A stretch of 64,000 bases of DNA. Origin: Rubripirellula tenax (lineage in GTDB: Bacteria; Planctomycetota; Planctomycetia; Pirellulales; Pirellulaceae). Below are positions 47,818-54,708 of the stretch, in pieces. Within the stretch, counting starts at the first letter, position 1; every line of letters begins with the position of its first letter. Position numbers and translations under genes: made by a program. Under the pieces are notes generated by a model that did not search any database, was not told the origin of the DNA, and saw only the letters and a program-made list of their open reading frames with translations. The stretch lies in contig NZ_SJPW01000006.1 of the NCBI RefSeq assembly GCF_007860125.1, positions 491,844 to 555,843 of the forward strand, in the 5' to 3' direction.

Positions 47818-49416
47818 ATGATCAAAGCAGATTCAAAATCGCTTCACGTCGTTGTCGTCGGCGCCGGTTTGGCCGGTTTGTCGTCGGCCTGTGTTTTGGC
47901 GGCCCGCGGCCACCGCGTCACTCTGTTGGATAAAAACGATTGGGTTGGCGGAAAAGCCGCCGTGCATGAAGCCGACGGATATCGGTTCGACATGGGACCA
48001 ACGATCCTGACGCTGCCCAGTGTGCTCAAGAGGGTCTTCGCCGAAGCAGGCAAGGATCTTGCGGACTACATGGACATGGTCGCGCTCGATCCGCAGTGGC
48101 GATGTTTCTTCGAAGGCGGCGGCAACGATCCCAACACGGTTCTGGATTTGGTCGCCAACACCGATGCGATGAAAAAGAACATTGACGCGTTGACGGGGTC
48201 GGCGACCAGCGGCGAGGGGTATGCGCGGTTCATGCGGATGAGCGAACAGTTGCACGGCGTTTCCGATCGTTTCTTCTTTTGGCGCAGCGTCGGCGGACTC
48301 TCGGACACGATGGATGTCGGCGGGACATTTTCGGCCGCAGTGTTGAAAGACGTACTCTCGCTGCGAATGGGGCGAAGTGTTGCGTCGGTCGTTCGATCGC
48401 ACGTCCCCGATCATCGCGTCGCCCAGATGATGGATCACTTCACCCAGTATGTCGGTTCGTCGCCATACAATTCGCCGGCGGTCTTGTGCAGCATCGCCCA
48501 TATGCAGACCGACGAAGGTATCTGGTACCCGATCGGTGGAACGCGCGCCGTGCCGCGAGCCCTTTGCCGATTGGCCGAAGAATTGGGGGTGGATGTTCGC
48601 GTCGGCGTTGACGTGATGCGGATCACAACATCGGGCACCGGATCGTCGTCGAAAGTCACTGGCGTGGTAACGGCCCATGGTGACGTGATCGAATGCGATG
48701 CCGTGGTCAGCAACTGTGACGCTGTGCGGACCTATCGCGAATTGCTAAAAGGGACTCCGCAATCCAAAGCGTTCGAGAAAAAGAACTCGCACGAACCAGC
48801 TTGCAGCGGTGTGGTGCTGTATTTGGGCTTGGATCGTCGATACGAACAACTGCTGCACCACAACTTTATTTTCTCGCGAGATCCCGAAGAAGAATTCGAC
48901 TACATCTACAAACGAGGCGAACCGGCGCCGGACCCGAGTGCGTATGTCTGCGCTCCGGCAATCAGCGAACCAGGCGTTGCACCGGAGGGAGGCGAGGCAC
49001 TGTACATTTTGGTCCACACGCCGTACATGCGCAGCGGTCACAATTGGAAAGAGATGTTGCCCAAGTATCGCGATGTCATTCTTGACAAGCTGGAACGCAC
49101 CGCGGGAATGAGCGGAATTCGGGATTCGATTCGACACGAATCGTCACTCACGCCCGAAGGGATTCACAATCGGTACCGGGTTCTCAACGGCGCGATCTAT
49201 GGGCTTGCCAGCCACGGAAAGTACTTGGGCGCATTCAAACCGTCCAACCGTCGGAAAGATTTGAGCGGGTTGTACCTGGCCGGCGGTGCTGCTCATCCTG
49301 GCCCAGGCATGCCGATGGTGATGATGAGCGGTTGGATCGCAGCGGACAGCCTGGATCAGGACGTCCAGGCTGGCAAGATCAAAGGTTCATCCCGCACACC
49401 TGTGCCGGCTCGATAA
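47818..49416 (+). CDS. CrtI-family carotenoid desaturase/oxidase
   Basis: 532 aa. FAD-binding VVVVGAGLAGLSSACVLAARGHRVTLLDKND (two blocks) at the N-terminus, VGGKAAVHEADGYRFDMGPTI as in phytoene desaturases, and C-terminal LYLAGGAAHPGPGMPMVMMSGWIAADS, the carotenoid-desaturase signature. It belongs to the CrtI/CrtN/CrtP group; by sequence alone the substrate (phytoene, diapophytoene, or terminal oxidation) cannot be fixed, and the aldehyde dehydrogenase partner favours a CrtP-like oxidase or C30 pathway. Its 3' end overlaps the rsmD-like gene on the other strand by 38 bp. Confidence 0.85.
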   Translation: MIKADSKSLHVVVVGAGLAGLSSACVLAARGHRVTLLDKNDWVGGKAAVHEADGYRFDMGPTILTLPSVLKRVFAEAGKDLADYMDMVALDPQWRCFFEGGGNDPNTVLDLVANTDAMKKNIDALTGSATSGEGYARFMRMSEQLHGVSDRFFFWRSVGGLSDTMDVGGTFSAAVLKDVLSLRMGRSVASVVRSHVPDHRVAQMMDHFTQYVGSSPYNSPAVLCSIAHMQTDEGIWYPIGGTRAVPRALCRLAEELGVDVRVGVDVMRITTSGTGSSSKVTGVVTAHGDVIECDAVVSNCDAVRTYRELLKGTPQSKAFEKKNSHEPACSGVVLYLGLDRRYEQLLHHNFIFSRDPEEEFDYIYKRGEPAPDPSAYVCAPAISEPGVAPEGGEALYILVHTPYMRSGHNWKEMLPKYRDVILDKLERTAGMSGIRDSIRHESSLTPEGIHNRYRVLNGAIYGLASHGKYLGAFKPSNRRKDLSGLYLAGGAAHPGPGMPMVMMSGWIAADSLDQDVQAGKIKGSSRTPVPAR

Positions 49417-50134
49417 ACCCTAGCGTCGTTCCGCCGTACGTCCGCCTGTCCCAATCGCCGGGCGGCAGCAGATCTTGGTCAAACGTTTTTTCTGTTTCGA
49501 CCATCAAAACACTACCGGGCGGCGCGTTCACCTGCGCGGCGCGAATGATGGCGTTGAGTTCTTCCAATCGTTCGTGCCAAAAGATGTACGGCGGACAAAG
49601 GAACAGCACCCAAGGCGTTTCGTCCTTCGGCGGGCCCACCAACTGGCTGGCAACGCGGAAAGTATCCGCCGTCACGATTTTCAACTTGCCCGAAACGTCC
49701 AGTGTCTCGGCAGTCTCGCGAATGTATCGGACGGCCATTCGGTTCTGTTCAACAATGACGGCCGACGACGCTCCGCGGCTTAGCGACTCGAACGCCATCG
49801 CGCCGGTTCCCGCGAACAAGTCGATGCACTTCGCACCCTTGATCGCCTTCAGCAAGATATTGAAAACGTTCTCGCGGATGTTGTCTTTCATCGGGCGGGT
49901 AAACTCTTCGCCGTGATAGACGATCGTGCGACCGCGCATATCGCCGCCGATGATTCGCAATTTTGTTGGTTTTGTTGCTGCCGCCTTCTTCTTTCCGCCC
50001 GATTTGGACGCCGCTGGGGAAGTCGCCGATTGCAACGCCGGTTTCCCGCGTCGGGTCGATTTCGCCGCAGAAGCCGGTTTTGACGTCGACTTGGATTTGG
50101 ACGGCCGAGAATCGGATTTAGAGGATCGTTTCAT
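49379..50134 (-). CDS. rsmD: RsmD-like 16S rRNA guanine-N2 methyltransferase
   Basis: 251 aa from the ATG at 50134, giving a Lys/Ser/Ala-rich basic extension of about 55 residues (KSKSTSKPASAAKSTRRGKP) before the domain. LRIIGGDMRGRTI and TRPMKDNIRENVFNIL are RsmD N-terminal motifs, CIDLFAGTGAMAFESLSRGAS is the SAM loop. The catalytic motif IV, normally [DN]PPY/F, is CPPY here (Cys at 49595-49597), a change at the position that contacts the target base. The extension may bind ribosomal RNA. Methylation of G966 in the 30S subunit is the family reaction. Confidence 0.85.
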   Translation of the reverse strand: MKRSSKSDSRPSKSKSTSKPASAAKSTRRGKPALQSATSPAASKSGGKKKAAATKPTKLRIIGGDMRGRTIVYHGEEFTRPMKDNIRENVFNILLKAIKGAKCIDLFAGTGAMAFESLSRGASSAVIVEQNRMAVRYIRETAETLDVSGKLKIVTADTFRVASQLVGPPKDETPWVLFLCPPYIFWHERLEELNAIIRAAQVNAPPGSVLMVETEKTFDQDLLPPGDWDRRTYGGTTLGFIEPAQVCGMNL

Positions 50135-50227
50135 CGCCGCAAGTATAGCCAAATCGTGACGAAGTCTGAAACCTGGGCGAAGAATCAAACCCAAACGGGT
50201 TGCCGTGCGTAAGGTTGCCGAAGGACC

Positions 50228-51625
50228 ATGCCTGCAATACCCACTGAGACCCAGATGCGTTTCCCAATCGATTTTTTTCGTCGCCTTTTCGGATTCATCG
50301 CCGTTTCGTTCGCCGTTTCGGTCGCTCCGACTGCAATTTTGACAGCGGCGGCCGGCCAGGAGCCAACCGCGGCAACGGAATCGGCAGCGTCAGCGTCCGT
50401 ATCGGCCGACAAAACCAGAGAGGAAACCACCGACGGTGCAACGGAAGGTTCGGGAACACCGGACGAAGCCAGTTCGGGCAAAGCCGGGCCCACTCCGATG
50501 AGCAAAGCGGAATTCGAAGCACTGCAAAAGGATCCGGTCTACCTCGCGGAGGTCGAAAAGCGACGTGCAAAGTTTTCTGAGGCGAAGCAAGCCCTCGTCG
50601 AAGCACTGTCGCGACAACGAGCGGCCTTCATGCGTTACGTCAACCTCGAAGACCGCACCCCGGCAGGTCGAAAACAGTACTTCGACGCGCGAGCGGATGT
50701 ATGCCGATTGATGGACGAAACCTACATGGCGGCGTTAGAGGTGATTCGAGTCTCGGGCGACGAAGAAACGGCAACCTACTTGGTCACCATGATTGACCAC
50801 CGCTTGAAACGAGACATCTACGACATCCACACGCTCGAAGGCGCGACGCGGATGATCGACGGTGGATCCTTGTTGGCTAGCCTGTTCGAAGCATCCGTGC
50901 GTTCGGCGGTTTCGGAAGGCGAATTCGATATGGCAAAGCAACTTTTCGATGCCCTCGATAGAGACAAGCTCAAAGACGTGGATAAGAGCCTTTACTTTTT
51001 GTTGGATCTGCACAAGGAACGTTACGAGGCTGAAGAGATTGTGCGCGCCAAAGAGGCCGAAGAAGATCGTTTGCCGCGAGTCAAACTTGAAACGACTCAA
51101 GGCGACGTCATCCTGGAATTGTTCATCGACCAAGCCCCTTCGACCGTTTCGAACTTCATCCAGTTGGTGGAGCAAGGGTTTTACGACGGCCTCGATTTCT
51201 ATCAAGTGATCGACCACTTGTTCGCCTTGACAGGGGACCCGACAGGTTTGGGGGATGGCAATAGCTCGAAATTTGTCGTCGACGAGCACGAACGGGCCGA
51301 TCATCGGCACGCCTTTCGCGGATCCCTGTTGATGGCAAAGATTCCTGTGGGTGACACGGGCGAATTCGTTCCCAATACGGGCAGCAGCCAGTTTGCGATC
51401 CTGTTCTTGCCTGTCGCTCAAGCCAGTGACAATCAAACCGTTTTTGGACGAGTGATCGAAGGAATGGACGTTGTTTCGCGAATGCGACGCATCGATCCCT
51501 CGAAAGAAAAAAAGAAGGACGCGATCCAAATACCGCCTGATCGGATCATCGAGGCGACGGTCATTCGCCGTCCGGCAGAGCTCCCGGAACCCGTATACGT
51601 CCGACCGGGAATGCCCCGTCGGTAA
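50228..51625 (+). CDS. Secreted cyclophilin-type peptidyl-prolyl isomerase, probably inactive
   Basis: 465 aa from ATG 50228 (50255 also possible). A hydrophobic segment (FGFIAVSFAVSVAPTAILTA) is followed by an acidic Ser/Thr-rich stretch, a helical region with coiled-coil features (EFEALQKDPVYLAEVEKRRAKF, AKQALVEALSRQ), and a cyclophilin domain from about residue 285 (LETTQGDVILELFIDQAPSTVSNFIQLVEQGFYDGL). The catalytic Arg of the FHRxI motif is Gln (FYQVI, Gln326), and GGD lies in a changed context (ALTGDPTGLG). So the domain may bind proline peptides rather than isomerise them. It is exported. Confidence 0.82.
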   Translation: MPAIPTETQMRFPIDFFRRLFGFIAVSFAVSVAPTAILTAAAGQEPTAATESAASASVSADKTREETTDGATEGSGTPDEASSGKAGPTPMSKAEFEALQKDPVYLAEVEKRRAKFSEAKQALVEALSRQRAAFMRYVNLEDRTPAGRKQYFDARADVCRLMDETYMAALEVIRVSGDEETATYLVTMIDHRLKRDIYDIHTLEGATRMIDGGSLLASLFEASVRSAVSEGEFDMAKQLFDALDRDKLKDVDKSLYFLLDLHKERYEAEEIVRAKEAEEDRLPRVKLETTQGDVILELFIDQAPSTVSNFIQLVEQGFYDGLDFYQVIDHLFALTGDPTGLGDGNSSKFVVDEHERADHRHAFRGSLLMAKIPVGDTGEFVPNTGSSQFAILFLPVAQASDNQTVFGRVIEGMDVVSRMRRIDPSKEKKKDAIQIPPDRIIEATVIRRPAELPEPVYVRPGMPRR

Positions 51626-51715
51626 CGTGATGAATCGGCCTTTCCTTGTCGTCGCCATTCATGGTTCCGAAACAGCCGCGATTGCCAACGCACGACCGGC
51701 TCTTCGTCGACTAGA

Positions 51716-53206
51716 ATGGGGCTGTCAGTTCACGACGGTCTTGTCTTAAGCTCGCGTCACCTATCACTTCCCTCTGCCAAACTCCCATCCACTGTGACGA
51801 AACGCACGCCTCGGTCGCGAGCCAACTTGTTGGCCAAACAACAGACCCAAGCTCCGTCCGCCGAACCGACGGCGCCAGTCTTCGATGATGTCCCGTCGCG
51901 ACGCAATTTTATCAAGGGAAGCGGCATGATGTTGGCCGGCGGTGCGATCGTGGGAACGAACCTTTCGGTCGCTCGCGGTGCGCATGCCTTCGGCAGTGAC
52001 GTTATCAAGATCGGTTTGGTCGGGTGCGGCGGCCGGGGTACCGGCGCGGCGATCCAAGCACTGAACACGACCGGCGGCGAGACCAAGTTGGTCGCGATGG
52101 CCGACGTTTTCGAGAACAGCATCCAAACCGCTTACCGGACCATCAAGGGCAAGCATCCCGACAAACTGGATGTCGAGGACACGCGGTTCGTCGGACTCGA
52201 CGCATTCAAGTCGGTGTTGGCGACAGATTGCGATTTTGTGATCTTGGCAACACCGCCGGGTTTTCGACCTCAACAATTCGAAGCCGCCGTCGAAGCTGGC
52301 AAGCATGTCTTCATGGAAAAGCCCGTCGCAACCGACGCACCCGGTGTGCGCCGCGTTCTAGCAGCCGGCCAGAAGGCGAAAGAAAAAGGCTTGGCGGTCC
52401 AAGTCGGATTACAGCGGCATCACGAGTTTCGGTACCGCGAGTGTATCGACAAACTTCAAAACGGCGGGATCGGTGACTTGATCTTCGGGCGCGCTTATTG
52501 GAATGGTGGCGGCGTTTGGGTCCGCCCGCGAACGGCCGAACAAACCGAGCTCGAATACCAAATGCGCAATTGGTACTACTTCACTTGGTTGTGCGGTGAT
52601 CATATCGACGAGCAACACATTCACAATTTGGACGTAATCAATTGGCTATTGGGCTCGCGCCCCATCGAAGCGCAAGGCCAAGGTGGTCGCGAAGTTCGTA
52701 AAGGAACCGATCACGGCCAAATCTTTGACCACCACATGGTCGAGTACACGTATCCCAGTGGTTTCAAGCTTCTTAGCCAATGTCGTCACATTCAAGGATG
52801 CTGGAACAACGTTAGCGAGCATGTTCACGGCACCAGCGGATCTTGCGACATCAGTGACGCGTTGATTCGCGATGCCCAGGGCAAAAAGACGTGGCAAAGC
52901 GAGCTGAAAGAGACGAAGGGCGGGAAGGGCTGGCAACAAGAACACCACGACTTCTTTGCCGCATTGCGGAAAGGCGAAACACCGAACGAAGTCGAATACG
53001 GTGCGCACAGCACGATGACCGCGATCCTGGGGCGAATGGCGACGTACAGCGGCAAGGTTGTGAAATGGGATGACGCGATCAACAGCGACATCGCCCTTGC
53101 GGATACCGACGCGATGCAGACGTTCGACGATGCGGCACCGATCCAGCCCGACGCCGACGGCAACTATACGGTACCAGTCCCGGGCAGCAAGCAACGGTTT
53201 GTGTGA
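51716..53206 (+). CDS. Gfo/Idh/MocA-type oxidoreductase, TAT-exported
   Basis: 496 aa from ATG 51716; a GTG at 51794 (VTKRTPRSRANLL) is an alternative that still keeps the TAT signal SRRNFIKGSGMMLAGGAIVG. KIGLVGCGGRGTGAAIQAL is the NAD(P)-binding Rossmann loop; VFMEKPVATDAPGVR is the EKP motif; GDHIDEQHIHNLDVINWLLG supplies the catalytic-type His/Asp region. These exported oxidoreductases are expanded in planctomycetes and act on sugars or inositol-like compounds, substrate unknown. It converges on the redoxin gene, only 7 bp away. Confidence 0.88.
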   Translation: MGLSVHDGLVLSSRHLSLPSAKLPSTVTKRTPRSRANLLAKQQTQAPSAEPTAPVFDDVPSRRNFIKGSGMMLAGGAIVGTNLSVARGAHAFGSDVIKIGLVGCGGRGTGAAIQALNTTGGETKLVAMADVFENSIQTAYRTIKGKHPDKLDVEDTRFVGLDAFKSVLATDCDFVILATPPGFRPQQFEAAVEAGKHVFMEKPVATDAPGVRRVLAAGQKAKEKGLAVQVGLQRHHEFRYRECIDKLQNGGIGDLIFGRAYWNGGGVWVRPRTAEQTELEYQMRNWYYFTWLCGDHIDEQHIHNLDVINWLLGSRPIEAQGQGGREVRKGTDHGQIFDHHMVEYTYPSGFKLLSQCRHIQGCWNNVSEHVHGTSGSCDISDALIRDAQGKKTWQSELKETKGGKGWQQEHHDFFAALRKGETPNEVEYGAHSTMTAILGRMATYSGKVVKWDDAINSDIALADTDAMQTFDDAAPIQPDADGNYTVPVPGSKQRFV

Positions 53207-53213
53207 GCGGCCT

Positions 53214-54329
53214 TTACGCCTTGTCGAGCAACTTATCGACGACGGATTCAATCGTTTGATCGGCCGTTGCGCCCTTCCAATTCAATTCGCCGCTCCACCA
53301 GTGTCGGATGTAACCGTTTTGGTCAACGACATAGACGGTGGGCCACATCGTGTTTCCCCAAGCGGCCCAAGTCTGGGACGCTAAGTCGATCTGAATCGGG
53401 AAATCGAGAGCTTTCTCCGTTGCGGCCGCTCGAACGGCATCGGCATCGCGCTCGCGACTCGTTTCAGGTGTCTGGATTCCAATCAACACAACGTCATCGG
53501 ACGAATATTTCTTGAACCAACGGCGATAGATGTCAAAGTTGGCGTGACAGTTGTGACACTGAAACGCATAGAAGTGGACGATCACGACTTTTCCCCGCAG
53601 TCCCGACATGGTCAGCGGTTCGGAATTGATCCACGGTTGCCCCGAATCGAATTCCGGCGCCATCGCGTAGATTCGCTGTAAGCCACTGGGGTCAAACGGT
53701 ACTCCCAACAGCGCGTTCAACTTCGATCGCTGTTCGGGGCGAACGATCTTGCCGATCGCCGCGCGTTCTTCACGAGTGTTCTTTTCAAGCTCGGCCTGAA
53801 GCGACGCAATGGCCGGATCACCGTATTGAGTGCGCGACAATTTCGTCTGTGACTCCGACGTCGCCGCCGCAAACTCGGCCAGCCGCGATTGTTGTTCTTT
53901 GGCGAGACCGATTTGTTTCGCGACGTCCGTACGCAACAAAATGCGGTTGCCCTGCGCGAAGTACTCTAATTGGTTCATTCGCTGCTGTTGGGCCGTCGTC
54001 GTGTTGTCTCGAAACCATTGCCGGACGCGTCCTTCCAAGCGATCGATGACCGCCAATTGTTCTTCGCTCGCCAAGTTTCGTGCCGGAAACCATTCCACAT
54101 CGGTTTCGGCAAACAGGGCTTCGAGTTTAGAAATCTGGTCGCTGTCCAATTTCAGCTCGGCGTGGACCTCTGACGCGTGGACAAGCCCCAACAAGAACCG
54201 TGGAACCAGCCGATGAATCGATGACGCCGCATCGCCAGAGTCGTCTGCGGCGACCGCGGGAATCGTGCCGATCCACAGTGACGCCAGCACTATGGATGAT
54301 AAAAACGGCTGAAACGGGGTTCGACTCAT
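53214..54329 (-). CDS. Secreted redoxin with N-terminal helical domain
   Basis: 371 aa. Signal peptide (SSIVLASLWIGTIPAVAA). Residues ~50-215 are all-helical with LxSDQISKLEALF- and TTAQQQRMNQLEY-like periodicity, resembling Spy/LTXXQ chaperone-like helices. Residues ~230-370 are a thioredoxin-fold redoxin: GKVVIVHFYAFQCHNCHANFDIY with a CHNC redox pair, GIQTPETSRERD, and the cis-Pro segment MWPTVYVVDQNG. It probably works in periplasmic disulfide or peroxide chemistry. It is divergent from the secretin-like operon across 379 bp. Confidence 0.85.
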   Translation of the reverse strand: MSRTPFQPFLSSIVLASLWIGTIPAVAADDSGDAASSIHRLVPRFLLGLVHASEVHAELKLDSDQISKLEALFAETDVEWFPARNLASEEQLAVIDRLEGRVRQWFRDNTTTAQQQRMNQLEYFAQGNRILLRTDVAKQIGLAKEQQSRLAEFAAATSESQTKLSRTQYGDPAIASLQAELEKNTREERAAIGKIVRPEQRSKLNALLGVPFDPSGLQRIYAMAPEFDSGQPWINSEPLTMSGLRGKVVIVHFYAFQCHNCHANFDIYRRWFKKYSSDDVVLIGIQTPETSRERDADAVRAAATEKALDFPIQIDLASQTWAAWGNTMWPTVYVVDQNGYIRHWWSGELNWKGATADQTIESVVDKLLDKA

Positions 54330-54708
54330 CGTGGGGGCCCACCAACGGAGACATTGTCATTCGAGGGCTTCGGATGCCCATTCGCTATGGTAACCGATGC
54401 CCAAACCGTACTTTGATCCGCCAAAGCGGACACTTCCACGGTGACGGTTTTAACGATTGCAACGCGGCCAATCTGCTGGACGGATACACCATGAAACATT
54501 GACTTTGACGGCAAAACCAGTAAGCTGAATCGTCCTACCTGAAAAAATCCCACCCACGAGATCACTACGAAGGCGTCGATCGATCCGTAGACCATTGGTG
54601 CGGCTCAACGACGAAAGCGATTTGTCGACTTCGGCAAATCGTTCGTAGCGTTCATCAGTCCGCGTTCCCACCTCAACCGATCGACGTCCCCAGTCGATCG
54701 CTGGTCGC
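54330..54708. promoter_or_regulatory. Divergent intergenic region
   Basis: 379 bases between the redoxin gene (leftward) and the secretin-like operon (rightward), expected to contain both promoters. I saw no clear repeat, small ORF or terminator in it, and no trustworthy -35/-10 pair. Confidence 0.3.

Noticed and set aside
47833-48678. 281-aa leftward ORF
   Set aside because: Antisense to the CrtI-family gene, which carries clear FAD motifs.
50735-51658. 307-aa leftward ORF
   Set aside because: Antisense to the cyclophilin gene; no recognisable motif.
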